Shown here: piece by piece, positions 1 to 8,826 of the stretch
How the letters are laid out: each line of letters opens with the position of its first letter
How positions within the stretch are numbered: position 1 is the first letter of the stretch
NCBI GenBank assembly: GCA_023409675.1
Contig: JAEYRC010000295.1
Location: 1-44,118 of the forward strand
DNA: 44,118 nucleotides
Reading direction: 5' to 3'
Origin: Bacteroidota bacterium
GTDB lineage: Bacteria > Bacteroidota > Bacteroidia > Chitinophagales > Chitinophagaceae
Translations under genes and position numbers: made by a program
Notes under the pieces: model-generated
Told to the model about the DNA's origin: nothing
Seen by the model: only the letters and a program-made list of their open reading frames with translations
The model's database searches: none

Positions 1-2
1 TC

Positions 3-572
3 ATGATTCTGAAACGAAAGCATCAGGGATTGATGATATTTTTAGTGCTTGCCGGAGTGATCGTCTATAATGTAGCATTCGATCTGCTGCTCGCGAATAC
101 CACTGTAGGAGCAAGACTTGAACGCGATAATCTTGAGGGTGGCGCCGCAGTTCGTTTGCTGCTGATCAACGACGGAATCAAATTCTTTCTTTCAAGTCCA
201 CTCGTGGGGATTGGCCTGGGCAGTTTCAGTAATTTTTCCACCACAGGGCAGGTCGCTCATAATGATTATATTGAAATACTTGCTTCAATGGGGCTTCCCG
301 CCTTCCTGTTATATATGGCTATTTTTCATGACTATTATAAGAAGTGTATAATAGTAGGAAGAAGTAAGAAGTATCCTAATTTTTTCGTTATTGCCGCTGG
401 TTTTGGTATCGGACACCTTTTTCTGGGTTCAGGCCGGCCGGCGTTTCTCGATCCTGCAGCGTTGTTGGTCTTTGCCATGTTTCATGGCTTTCTACATAAA
501 ATTTATGATGAACAGGTTGAGTTGGAAGAACAGGAGCAATATGCTGCACTTCCGGATACACAGCCTCAATAA
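3..572 (+). CDS. O-antigen ligase / Wzy-type polymerase, C-terminal part (5' end cut by window edge)
   Basis: This is the C-terminal 189 residues of a multi-pass membrane protein of the O-antigen ligase/polymerase (Wzy_C) family, which joins lipid-linked oligosaccharide units or transfers them to an acceptor on the periplasmic face of the inner membrane. What is seen: a hydrophobic helix at residues 10-30, a periplasmic-type segment with PLVGIGLGSFSN and then AHNDYIEILASMG, the family signature H-N-D/E plus a following helix, and two further hydrophobic stretches near residues 95-160. The first ATG is only two bases from the window edge and family members are about 400-500 residues long, so the true start lies outside. 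The tail is acidic and glutamine-rich. It lies 14 nt before the asparagine-synthase-like gene, in the same operon. Ligase and polymerase cannot be told apart from this part. Confidence 0.8.
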   Translation: MILKRKHQGLMIFLVLAGVIVYNVAFDLLLANTTVGARLERDNLEGGAAVRLLLINDGIKFFLSSPLVGIGLGSFSNFSTTGQVAHNDYIEILASMGLPAFLLYMAIFHDYYKKCIIVGRSKKYPNFFVIAAGFGIGHLFLGSGRPAFLDPAALLVFAMFHGFLHKIYDEQVELEEQEQYAALPDTQPQ

Positions 573-586
573 TAATAACCGAATTA

Positions 587-2287
587 ATGGCTGCTTTCGC
601 GCTTCTGCCTTCCAGTTTATACGATGCTGTTCATGATCAGAAACTTAAAGCTGTTTTTGAAGAGAAGGGATTCCGCCGGCCTGAGGTTCATGTCATGGGG
701 AACTTTTCCCTGCTGTGGTATCCATCTATCGGTGGTTCTTCAGCCCAGGTTTGGAACGATCAGCAGGGCAATGTGATAGCGGTTACTGGTACCTGTTATT
801 TCAGAGGAAAATTGTTAAGCCGCGATATCCCCGCGCTTTTTGAATCCATACGGTCATCGCATATGCGGGATGAGGAATTTCAGGGAACCTTCTGCCTGTT
901 GGTGTATCAGGCAGCAACCGATCGTATTCTTTGTTTACATGATGCAGCAGCAATATTCCGCTTTTATACCGATACCCGAACCGGCGCCATAAGTTCATCG
1001 TTCCTGGCTCTTGCCCGCATTGCTGATCACCTGAACCTTAACCAGGATGTACTGGGCTTTAATCTGGTTTTTGGTTTTAATCCCGGTGTACATACATGGA
1101 TCAATGGAATTGAACGGGTTTTACATGGTCGCCAGCTTCCGGAAAAAATGGATTACAGACGATTGGAAGTAGCGGAAACTATTTCGGAATTCCACAACAA
1201 ACAGGAAGCACTGCAAGCCAGCGCTGACCTGCTGGTGACTAAAATGAAGGTCGCCATAAACCACGACCGTCGTTCTTTCCTGGGTTTATCTTCCGGTTAT
1301 GACAGCCGGTTGATGGCTGCCCTGCTTTCCCATACCACAGTTCATGATCTTTCATTTTTTACTTTTCATAAGCCCGGCGCCAGTGATCCGGTAATTGCTC
1401 AGAAAATCGCGCAGTCGATGGGCATAGAACTGATCAAAAAGGCGACCGGCCGTCCAAATGATTACGACGCCCAGGAAGAGGTATTCCGTAAAGCCTTCAA
1501 CTTTTTTGACGGGCAGGCCGTGACCATGATGCAGTATTCAAAACCCGATTATACCGCGCCCTTCCGGATGGATGTTATGGGTGCGGATGCGGTGCATTTT
1601 TCCGGCGTCGGAGGAGAGCTTTTCCGGAATTATAATTATGATCATGGCTTCTCTTCCGGTATCCGGCAATGGATGAATACCTATCTGCTCGCCGGGGCCG
1701 ACATATCTTATTTTATTCCAGGGGATCAGGCCGCAGCAGTGAATACGCTGTTCACGAACTATATACAATCGGAACTTGAATGTTCTTCAACTATCCGGTT
1801 AGCTGACCGCAAGAAATTCTATGGAGACTTGTTTCTGCGCGACTGGCATAGTGTACGTAACTCCGCTGAAAATCAGTTTTGCCATTACTATACACCGTTT
1901 TCCGACCGCGAGGTAATTGCAATGAGTTATGCGACCCGACCTTACCAGGGCAGGGGAGGGAATTTTGAGGCAGACCTGATCAGAATACTTTCTCCAACAC
2001 TGGCAAAAATTTCCAGCGGCTATGGGTATGCGTTTGATGCTTATCCCGGGAAAGCAAAAGTACTCGATGCCCTTCGCTGTATGGTTAAGATGCCTGCACT
2101 GGCCTCATGGAATAAACCAGCGGAAACAGGCGCCGCATCACGCCTTACTGAATTCGAAAAGGAACAGCTTACCGTATTTTCAACGCTCGGGCTGTCTGTA
2201 CAAACCAACAATTTATTGAATTCTTCAAAGCGATTTGAACCGATGCTCAGCGCGGCATATTCCTTAAAACATCTTTTTAATTTATGA
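587..2287 (+). CDS. Asparagine-synthase-like protein lacking the N-terminal catalytic cysteine
   Basis: A 566-residue protein with the two-domain layout of glutamine-dependent asparagine synthases: an N-terminal Ntn-like (GATase-II) region of about 200 residues and a C-terminal ATP pyrophosphatase domain. The PP-loop reads LSSGYDSR at residues 234-241 and keeps the S-x-G-x-D-S core that binds pyrophosphate. The N-terminus begins MAAFALLP and not MCGI, so the nucleophilic cysteine needed to hydrolyse glutamine is missing from the called start; no upstream in-frame extension restores it, because the gene ahead ends 14 nt before. Known relatives without this cysteine (beta-lactam synthetase, carbapenam synthetase, lasso cyclases) adenylate a carboxylate and close an amide without glutamine. 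In a polysaccharide locus the inferred role is amidation of a uronic acid or attachment of an amine. It overlaps the next gene by an ATGA junction, which implies translational coupling. Confidence 0.75.
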   Translation: MAAFALLPSSLYDAVHDQKLKAVFEEKGFRRPEVHVMGNFSLLWYPSIGGSSAQVWNDQQGNVIAVTGTCYFRGKLLSRDIPALFESIRSSHMRDEEFQGTFCLLVYQAATDRILCLHDAAAIFRFYTDTRTGAISSSFLALARIADHLNLNQDVLGFNLVFGFNPGVHTWINGIERVLHGRQLPEKMDYRRLEVAETISEFHNKQEALQASADLLVTKMKVAINHDRRSFLGLSSGYDSRLMAALLSHTTVHDLSFFTFHKPGASDPVIAQKIAQSMGIELIKKATGRPNDYDAQEEVFRKAFNFFDGQAVTMMQYSKPDYTAPFRMDVMGADAVHFSGVGGELFRNYNYDHGFSSGIRQWMNTYLLAGADISYFIPGDQAAAVNTLFTNYIQSELECSSTIRLADRKKFYGDLFLRDWHSVRNSAENQFCHYYTPFSDREVIAMSYATRPYQGRGGNFEADLIRILSPTLAKISSGYGYAFDAYPGKAKVLDALRCMVKMPALASWNKPAETGAASRLTEFEKEQLTVFSTLGLSVQTNNLLNSSKRFEPMLSAAYSLKHLFNL

Positions 2288-3354
2288 TCAAACAGCTGCG
2301 ACGAAATATAAAATTGCTTTTAGGGTTCGACCGGATTCAACAGAAGATCTGGGAGAAAAGAAATCCCTATCTCAATACGGAGTACGCTAATGGGTATATA
2401 TTTGAACCCGGCGCTCCGGTAATTGGTATTCTTACCGATCCCGGTCATGAGTATGCGTTATACATTAAAGTGTGTATTGAACTGAAGCAAAATTATGAAA
2501 TCATAGATCCTTCACTTCCCGACTGGATATCAACTATAGAGAAAAGCGATGCTAAAGCGTTTTTATTCTGGCCTACAATTTATAAACCTATACAAAAACA
2601 GTATTGGGATGAGCGAATGTATACGGTAAGTGTTCACCTGAAAAAGAAAATTTTCCCCTCACTGGATGTGTTATGGTTATATGAAAGTAAGCGGAAAACT
2701 CTTAACTGGCTGGAATCTCAAAAACTTCCGCATCCAAAAACAACTGTATTTTTCTCCCGGCAGCAGGCTGTTGACTTCTTAACCAACTCGAAACTGCCTG
2801 TTGTATTAAAAACAGATCAGGGTGCTTCAGCCAGTGGGGTATATATAATAAAATCTGTTCAGGAAGGAATGTCGTTCATCAATAAAGCCTTCAAAAGAGG
2901 CATTATGCTGAAAAACAAAGGGTATAACGACCGGCACTCCGGTTATATCATCTTTCAGGAATTTCTTCCTGATTGTGAAGAATGGCGGATTGTGCGGGTG
3001 GGTGAATCCTATTTCTGCCGGTTCAAGATCAGGGTGGGCGAATTTCATAGCGGATCGGGTGATATCATCTGGGCTAAACCGCCGCAAACCCTGCTGGATC
3101 AAACCCGTGAGATCAGTGAAAAATTTTCTGTTCCGAATATAAATGTCGATTTCTTTAAAACAACCGATGGCAGGTTTCTGATCAATGAAATTCATGCGCT
3201 TTGGGGTGGAAAAGATATCCATGACGAAGAACTGGAAGGTCGTTATTTATACCAACAGGAAACCGGAGAATGGATTTTCGAGAAAGGTGATTTTTTCAGG
3301 AACCGCTGTGCAAATCTGCGGATCGAATGGATCCGCAAAAATTGGTTAGCCTGA
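2284..3354 (+). CDS. ATP-grasp ligase-like protein of the polysaccharide locus
   Basis: A 356-residue protein whose residues about 140-320 look like an ATP-grasp fold: a lysine-containing strand (LPVVLKTDQGASASGV, residues about 172-190) with a glycine/serine-rich loop, a second strand EEWRIVRVG, and a C-terminal metal-site region ending FLINEIHALWGG with the expected N-x-x acid pattern. ATP-grasp enzymes phosphorylate a carboxylate and join it to an amine or thiol. The first about 130 residues do not match anything I can name. Start ATG overlaps the stop of the asparagine-synthase-like gene by four bases (ATGA), so the two are probably translated together and may act on the same substrate. 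Known: ATP-grasp genes recur in capsule and exopolysaccharide loci. Inferred: an aminoacyl or amide decoration of the glycan. The substrate is not visible. Confidence 0.65.
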   Translation: MIKQLRRNIKLLLGFDRIQQKIWEKRNPYLNTEYANGYIFEPGAPVIGILTDPGHEYALYIKVCIELKQNYEIIDPSLPDWISTIEKSDAKAFLFWPTIYKPIQKQYWDERMYTVSVHLKKKIFPSLDVLWLYESKRKTLNWLESQKLPHPKTTVFFSRQQAVDFLTNSKLPVVLKTDQGASASGVYIIKSVQEGMSFINKAFKRGIMLKNKGYNDRHSGYIIFQEFLPDCEEWRIVRVGESYFCRFKIRVGEFHSGSGDIIWAKPPQTLLDQTREISEKFSVPNINVDFFKTTDGRFLINEIHALWGGKDIHDEELEGRYLYQQETGEWIFEKGDFFRNRCANLRIEWIRKNWLA

Positions 3355-3388
3355 TATAATTAACCACTACAATTTGAACAGCGCAGGA

Positions 3389-4591
3389 ATGGATATTGAT
3401 ATGAACGTTTTATTTATAGCCAACACATTTCCCAGTCCGGATCAGAAGCATGTCAGCCCCTTTAATTTAAGGGCGGTCAGCAACCTGAAGGCTGCGGGTG
3501 TTCAGGTTAATGTACTGCATCTCCGCTCCTGGAAGCCCGGACGTCCGGTGAAAAAATCCTATGAAATCGACGGAGTAAATATAACCGCTATCAGCCTTCC
3601 ATTCTATGCCCAACTACCCGGAAGGTTAAAGGCATTGAATATTCTGCTGTATAAAAAACTTTTTGCCCGCCAGATAAAAAAGGTCATGAACATGCGCAGC
3701 ATTCATGTCATCCACTCCGTAGGTGCCGCGCATGCGGGTGTTGTGGCTGCCTACCTGAGCAAACAGTGGGGCATTCCACATATCGCTCAGTGTATTGGAT
3801 CAGATGTCAATATTGTATTGCCTGAACTGTCCCGGTTTTTGGGCGTTAAAAATTTCGAATCGAATGTAGATATCTTTTCTGCCAACAGTAACAGCCTGGC
3901 TGAACAGGCGGCTTCAATTTTTCCGGCCGTTGAAACTGCGGTGGTTTACCGGGGCGTGAATACTGCTGATTTTTATCCTGATGAATCCAGAAGACCAGTT
4001 GATGAAATTGTTTTTACCTATATCGGCGGGTTTTCGGTTGTGTCTACCAGTTATGGAAGGGATGAGAAAGGTGGCGTAACGCTGCTTAAGGCCTGGAAGC
4101 AGGTTGTTGAGCAAGCTGATCGGAAATATAAAATTAAATTGCTCTTCGGTGGTCCCCGGGTAACGGCTGAGGAAGTGATCAGCAACACTGGTATGGATCC
4201 CGAAGCATTGCATATTGAAGTGGTTGGCCAGGTATCCCGAACCCAGGTTAACAGCCTGTTTCAGCGTTCACACGTAGTTATTATTCCGAGTATGTTTGAA
4301 GGGCTGCCCAATGCGGGAATGGAAGCTGCTGCATGTGGTTGCGCATTGATAGGATCAGACACCGGCGGCATTCCGGAAATAATACGGAATGGTAAGCTGG
4401 GAATTCTCACCAAACCCGGAAATACAGAAGAATTAGTCAAAGCGATTATGAAGATGGTGGAAGATGATGGATTCCGAAATACCTGCATGGCATTAAGCAG
4501 ACCTTTTATTCAGGAGAAGTTCAATGCTGCTGCTTTTGCGCCATCCTATATCGCGTTATACCGAAAAGTTATACGAAATCATGAAGATTAA
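3389..4591 (+). CDS. GT4-family glycosyltransferase
   Basis: A 400-residue retaining glycosyltransferase of the GT-B fold, family GT4. The N-terminal Rossmann-like half starts MNVLFIANTFPSP, carries an internal H-x-x-G patch (VIHSVGAAHAG), and the C-terminal donor-binding half ends with the E-x7-E motif FEGLPNAGMEA followed by ALIGSDTGGIPEII, which contacts the nucleotide sugar. The frame opens at an upstream TTG, but the first ATG (MDIDMNVLF) is better; the ATG four codons later (MNVLF) is an equally good family start. The protein has no transmembrane helix and should act on the cytoplasmic face. It lies 34 nt after the ATP-grasp gene, and its 3' end overlaps the next glycosyltransferase by 11 nt. 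Donor and acceptor cannot be read from sequence. Confidence 0.87.
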   Translation: MDIDMNVLFIANTFPSPDQKHVSPFNLRAVSNLKAAGVQVNVLHLRSWKPGRPVKKSYEIDGVNITAISLPFYAQLPGRLKALNILLYKKLFARQIKKVMNMRSIHVIHSVGAAHAGVVAAYLSKQWGIPHIAQCIGSDVNIVLPELSRFLGVKNFESNVDIFSANSNSLAEQAASIFPAVETAVVYRGVNTADFYPDESRRPVDEIVFTYIGGFSVVSTSYGRDEKGGVTLLKAWKQVVEQADRKYKIKLLFGGPRVTAEEVISNTGMDPEALHIEVVGQVSRTQVNSLFQRSHVVIIPSMFEGLPNAGMEAAACGCALIGSDTGGIPEIIRNGKLGILTKPGNTEELVKAIMKMVEDDGFRNTCMALSRPFIQEKFNAAAFAPSYIALYRKVIRNHED

Positions 4592-5717
4592 AATCTGTCA
4601 GTTTACAATAGCGCATTTGCTGGAAGATGAGCGGATATACCATAAAGAATGTAAATCCCTGCTCAGGGAGTATGATGTTACCCTTGTATCTACATCAGAT
4701 TTCAGTGGAATGCGGGAGGGAATCAATGTTGTGGGATTGGGAAAGCCGGAAGGATTCATCAACCGGCTTAAAAGGGTATTTACCATTCTGCCGGTGCTGA
4801 AGCGGCAAAATTGTGCTGTATACCATTTCCATGATCCGGAATTGATCGTTACGGGTTACCTGCTCAAAAAATTCTACGGCAAAAAAGTGGTGTATGATGT
4901 TCATGAACATTACACCAACAAAATGAAAAGCAAGCATTTTGGTTCGTTGAATTTCATGAAAGGTCTTATAATTGGTATATGGAGACGGATGGAGATCTGG
5001 ATGGCCAATCAGCTCGACCTGATTGTAACCGCGGATACCATCACTGCAAAACAGTTTCGCGCAGATAAAACCATATCAATAGGAAACTTTCCAACCCTGG
5101 AATTTGTTCAGGATTCAGTTCCTAAGAATGTGGTTGCTGAGGAAGATTTCCGCGTGGTTTACCTTGGCACAATTCATGAACAACGGGGACTGAGGAAATG
5201 TGTGGAAGCTATTGAAAAAGTTAAGTACCCCGGCATTAAACTGCATATCATTGGCAGTTGCCGTTTTCCCGAACTGACAGAACTATTTGAATCAAGTCCA
5301 AGGGTGGTCTTTCACGGAAGAATTCCATGGGAAGTGCTGAATAAAGAGCTGGCCAAATGTCATGTTGGCCTGATCCTGCTACAACCGGTATCAGCATTTA
5401 CCTATATACCCGGGGAGAATATTGTGAAACTGTTTGAATATGCCGGAATGGGTATTCCGTACCTGATGTCAGATTTCAAGCTGCTGCATATGTTCACAGA
5501 AGAATTCGGCGGAGGACTGACCGTTGATCCTACAGATACCGATGCCATTGCACGTAAAATTGAATTCCTTTATGAAAACCCGGATGTTTACCGGCGTTTG
5601 AGTGAAGAAGGAATACGTTTTGTACAGCAGCAGTTCAACTGGGATATGCAGGAACAAAAGCTACTAACAGCATACCGGGGTATTCTGAACGAAAAGCAGA
5701 ACATCAATTTAAAATAA
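4581..5717 (+). CDS. GT4-like glycosyltransferase
   Basis: A 378-residue GT-B glycosyltransferase. The open frame runs 19 codons further upstream into the previous gene, but the MKIKICQF start fits a family N-terminus and still overlaps the preceding stop by 11 nt. Seen: an N-terminal half with YHFHDPELI followed by VVYDVHEHY, a pattern common in GT4 enzymes of Bacteroidota polysaccharide loci; a C-terminal half with VVYLGTIHEQRGL (start of the donor domain) and the conserved acidic segment PGENIVKLFEYAGMGIP. It is cytoplasmic by sequence. It is the second of three GT4 genes in this operon, so it probably adds an inner sugar to the lipid-linked repeat unit. Sugar specificity is unknown. Confidence 0.83.
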   Translation: MKIKICQFTIAHLLEDERIYHKECKSLLREYDVTLVSTSDFSGMREGINVVGLGKPEGFINRLKRVFTILPVLKRQNCAVYHFHDPELIVTGYLLKKFYGKKVVYDVHEHYTNKMKSKHFGSLNFMKGLIIGIWRRMEIWMANQLDLIVTADTITAKQFRADKTISIGNFPTLEFVQDSVPKNVVAEEDFRVVYLGTIHEQRGLRKCVEAIEKVKYPGIKLHIIGSCRFPELTELFESSPRVVFHGRIPWEVLNKELAKCHVGLILLQPVSAFTYIPGENIVKLFEYAGMGIPYLMSDFKLLHMFTEEFGGGLTVDPTDTDAIARKIEFLYENPDVYRRLSEEGIRFVQQQFNWDMQEQKLLTAYRGILNEKQNINLK

Positions 5718-5725
5718 GGCACTGA

Positions 5726-6514
5726 ATGGATATAATCATTTCTCACGATGTTGATCACCTGTACCTGAAGGAACACCTGGCCGATACATTTATCCCCGGT
5801 GCCGTTTTACGGGGAGCAAAAAGCATTGCGGGGGGTGGATTATCCTTTTCCTCGTTCAGGCAGCGTTTTTCCCTGCAACTGAACCGTATACGGGAATTGC
5901 ATGAATACAACCGTTCGCTCAACATCAGGGAAACATTTTTTTTCGGAATGCGCAAAGGGCTCAATTTATCCTATAACTGGAAAGATGCCGCGCCATTTAT
6001 TGAATATTTACTGAAAGAAGATGTATTGGTCGGCCTGCATGGCCAGGGGTATAATAATGAGGAATTGCTGCAGGAGGAAAAAAACCGGCTACTCAGCCTG
6101 CTGCCTGAAAATTACCCCCTCGGCATAAGAAATCATTATTTGAGAAAAGATGAACATACTTTTGCGCTGATGAACAAACTCGGCTTTCTTTATGATTCCA
6201 CGGAATATTCCCTGAGCATGCCCTCGAAAATGGGGCAGATGTGGGAAATCCCGATCAGCATTATGGATGCCGGCTTTGTATCGCATCATAAAAATGATCA
6301 TTCAGCGTTAAAAGACAGGACATTAACAATTTTGAACAAAGCCCATCAGGAAGGAATTCCATTTTTCGTAATTAACTTCCATGATGTGTTGTTTAACGAG
6401 GGATATCCTGATTTCAGATCATGGTATCTCTGGATCACCAATTATCTCAGTGAGCACAGGTATAAATTTGTAAATTTTACCGACGCCCTTAAAATCCTAA
6501 ATATTCCATCGTGA
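5726..6514 (+). CDS. NodB-like polysaccharide deacetylase family protein
   Basis: A 262-residue protein resembling the polysaccharide-deacetylase superfamily (metal-dependent TIM-barrel-like carbohydrate esterases). Motif 1 is SHDVDH at residues 6-11, which supplies the catalytic and metal-binding aspartates. Motif 2 is GLHGQGYNN; the usual second histidine of H-x3-H is a tyrosine. Motif 3 is IRNHYLR, and a late VINFHD (about residue 215) matches the last conserved histidine. The changed second motif is shared with a sub-group that uses H-P-S-Y there, as far as I recall, so activity is likely but not certain. It has no signal peptide, so it would act in the cytoplasm on a nucleotide- or lipid-linked sugar. 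An AAGG lies about 8 nt before the ATG. The stop overlaps the next GTG start (GTGA). Confidence 0.72.
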   Translation: MDIIISHDVDHLYLKEHLADTFIPGAVLRGAKSIAGGGLSFSSFRQRFSLQLNRIRELHEYNRSLNIRETFFFGMRKGLNLSYNWKDAAPFIEYLLKEDVLVGLHGQGYNNEELLQEEKNRLLSLLPENYPLGIRNHYLRKDEHTFALMNKLGFLYDSTEYSLSMPSKMGQMWEIPISIMDAGFVSHHKNDHSALKDRTLTILNKAHQEGIPFFVINFHDVLFNEGYPDFRSWYLWITNYLSEHRYKFVNFTDALKILNIPS

Positions 6515-7767
6515 AGATCGCTTACATCAGTAAATATGCCGTATTACCTGAAATCGGCTCACCCACAAGACAATTTTTTCTCTCGAAATACCTTTCGAGA
6601 ATGGAGGATAATGAAGTTTTGCTGGTAGGATCAAGATCAACTCTTGGAAAAGTGCCAGAGATCAAAGGCCTGTACCGTTCTAAAAAGATGGGCAGAATGG
6701 AAAGTGTAACGCTGAACGGTCCTCAGATTTCTCTCGGCTTCAACTTCAAACGTGTCTGGAGCTGGATAATTTTTGAATTCAACCTTTTCCGGTTTCGCAA
6801 TAAAATCAAAGCGTTTAAGCCCGATGTGGTCATCGTTTCTTCGCTGTCTATCCTGACTTTTCTTTATGGGGTGTTTCTGAAGAAATGGCTGAAAGTTCCG
6901 TTGGTACTCGAAATCCGCGATATCTATCCGCTTACGCTGGTGGAAGTAGGCAAGTATTCTCCCAACCATCCGGCCGTTAAAGTGCTGGGATGGGTCGAAA
7001 AGTTCGGCTACAAACACGCCGATCTCATTTTGAGTACGCTGCCAAATGCCAGTGAGCATATCGGAAATGTGATCAAAAAACCTTTCCGCTTCAAGTGGAT
7101 TCCTATGGGTGTGGATCCCGAATACCTGGTTAATGAAGATCAGCCTCATCTTGCCGAACAGATTCTCGGCCCTAAAAAAGGTGGTGAATTCAGGGTAGGC
7201 TATGGAGGAACCTTAGGCGTTGCCAACGCCCTGGAATTGCTTTTTGAAACAGCTGTGGAATTTGAAAACAGCTATCCGCAAATAAAATTCATATTTATTG
7301 GTGATGGTCCACTGAAACCAGGGTTCCAGGAAAAATATGGCCACCTTTCCAATATCCGTTTCATTCCTCCGGTGAAAAAACGTGAACTACAACCCCTGCT
7401 TCAGGAAATGGATATCCTGATCAACCCCTGCCTCGATGTACCCATCTACCGCTTTGGAGTTAGTCCGAATAAATGGATGGATTATATGCACGCGGCCCGA
7501 CCCTTGCTGGTGGCTTACAGCGGCAAAAAATGTATCATCGATGAAGCCGGCTGTGGCATCTTTGTGGAAGCCAATAATAAGGAGAAACTGAAAGAAGGCA
7601 TTCTTCAGTTTTTTCATACTGATCCTGCTGAGCTCACAGAAATGGGGGCCAGGGGTAAGGCTTATCTCTACAAAAAACTCACGTACAAAGCCCTGGCTGA
7701 AGATTTAAATGAGTCATTGAACAATTTATTATACAGTACAGCAACAAATACAGTTTTAAATGGATAA
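6511..7767 (+). CDS. WbuB-like GT4 glycosyltransferase
   Basis: A 418-residue GT4 enzyme. Residues 1-190 form the acceptor half, starting MKIAYISKYAVLPEIGSPTRQFFL, with an EIRDIYPLTLVEVGK segment typical of the WbuB group. The donor half begins near FRVGYGGTLGVANAL and ends with VSPNKWMDYMHAARPLLVAY, where the group usually has PNKLF-D/E-Y. The start is GTG and overlaps the TGA of the deacetylase-like gene by four bases. A hydrophobic stretch near residues 107-120 may dip into the membrane, as in other enzymes acting on undecaprenyl-linked substrates. WbuB-type enzymes transfer N-acetylated amino sugars in O-antigen assembly, which suits a locus rich in amino-sugar genes, but the exact sugar is inference. 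It overlaps the following dehydrogenase gene by 8 nt. Confidence 0.85.
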   Translation: MKIAYISKYAVLPEIGSPTRQFFLSKYLSRMEDNEVLLVGSRSTLGKVPEIKGLYRSKKMGRMESVTLNGPQISLGFNFKRVWSWIIFEFNLFRFRNKIKAFKPDVVIVSSLSILTFLYGVFLKKWLKVPLVLEIRDIYPLTLVEVGKYSPNHPAVKVLGWVEKFGYKHADLILSTLPNASEHIGNVIKKPFRFKWIPMGVDPEYLVNEDQPHLAEQILGPKKGGEFRVGYGGTLGVANALELLFETAVEFENSYPQIKFIFIGDGPLKPGFQEKYGHLSNIRFIPPVKKRELQPLLQEMDILINPCLDVPIYRFGVSPNKWMDYMHAARPLLVAYSGKKCIIDEAGCGIFVEANNKEKLKEGILQFFHTDPAELTEMGARGKAYLYKKLTYKALAEDLNESLNNLLYSTATNTVLNG

Positions 7768-8803
7768 TATCAGGTTTGTCGTAGTTGGATTAGGCGCTAT
7801 TGGCAAGAGACATGCACATATGGTGCTGGGTACTCCCGGCGCTGAACTGGCCGCGCTGGTTGAGCCGATACCTGCTCAGCTCAATGGTTTCGATCAGTTG
7901 AAAAATGTTCCGCTCTTTGCTTCACTAAAGGAATTTTTCGAATCAGGCATCACAGCAGATGTGATCAATATATGCACTCCGAACGGTTTGCACGCCCCTC
8001 TCGCTATCGAAGCGCTCTCCCGGAAATTTCATGTGGTGATCGAAAAGCCTATGGCGCTGTCGAAAAAAGATTGTGAAGATGTTATATTCACAGCACTAAA
8101 AATGTCCAAACAGGTTTTTGTTGTAAAGCAGAACCGTTATAGCCCGCCCAGCAAGTGGCTGAAAGATATCGTTAGCAACAGGCATATCGGTGATGTGCTG
8201 ATGGTACAGGTGAACTGTTACTGGAACCGCGATGACCGCTATTATAAACCCGGCGGCTGGAAAGGCACGCTTGAACTCGATGGTGGCGCGCTGTTTACCC
8301 AGTTCTCACACTTTATTGATATCATGTACTGGGTTTTCGGCGATGTTAAAAATATCAAATCTTCTTTTGCGAATTTTTCCCATAAACATAATACCGAATT
8401 TGAAGATTCCGGTTATGTGCAGTTTGAATTTGTGAATGGGGGAATGGGCAGTCTCAATTTCTCCACTGCCGTATGGGATACTAATATGGAAAGTTCCATC
8501 ACCGTTATCGGAACAAAAGGATCGGCTAAAGTGGGCGGACAGTATATGAACGAAATTGAATACTGTCATATTGAGAATTATGAGCAGCCTGAACTTCCGC
8601 CAACCAACCCTCCCAACGATTACGGACCTTTCAAGGGAAGCGCGGCCAACCATCATTATGTAATTGAAAATGTGATCAACACCCTGAATGGTAATGACAC
8701 CATCACGGCCAACGCGCTTGAAGGCCTTAAGGTTGTTGAGATTATTGAACGAATTTATGAATCGAGGAATATCCGGCAGTTGCAGGGTAAGGAAGCAGGT
8801 TAA
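7760..8803 (+). CDS. Gfo/Idh/MocA oxidoreductase, WbpB/WlbA-like sugar dehydrogenase
   Basis: A 347-residue NAD(P)-dependent oxidoreductase. The N-terminal Rossmann domain has GLGAIGKRHAH at residues 10-20, the family signature EKP at 95-97 (catalytic Lys about 96), and a C-terminal alpha/beta domain with GGALFTQFSHFIDIMYW holding the conserved catalytic histidine. The KQNRYSP segment and the GGWKGT-x5-GGALF pattern resemble WlbA/WbpB enzymes, which oxidise UDP-GlcNAcA at C3 so that an amine can be placed there. The next gene is a WbpD-like acetyltransferase, which acts two steps later on the same pathway; this pairing supports the call. The matching 3-aminotransferase (WbpE) and 6-dehydrogenase (WbpA) are not in the window and may lie to its left or elsewhere. 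Myo-inositol-type relatives are the alternative. Confidence 0.8.
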   Translation: MDNIRFVVVGLGAIGKRHAHMVLGTPGAELAALVEPIPAQLNGFDQLKNVPLFASLKEFFESGITADVINICTPNGLHAPLAIEALSRKFHVVIEKPMALSKKDCEDVIFTALKMSKQVFVVKQNRYSPPSKWLKDIVSNRHIGDVLMVQVNCYWNRDDRYYKPGGWKGTLELDGGALFTQFSHFIDIMYWVFGDVKNIKSSFANFSHKHNTEFEDSGYVQFEFVNGGMGSLNFSTAVWDTNMESSITVIGTKGSAKVGGQYMNEIEYCHIENYEQPELPPTNPPNDYGPFKGSAANHHYVIENVINTLNGNDTITANALEGLKVVEIIERIYESRNIRQLQGKEAG

Positions 8804-8826
8804 CGCTTTAAAATAAATGGTATTGT

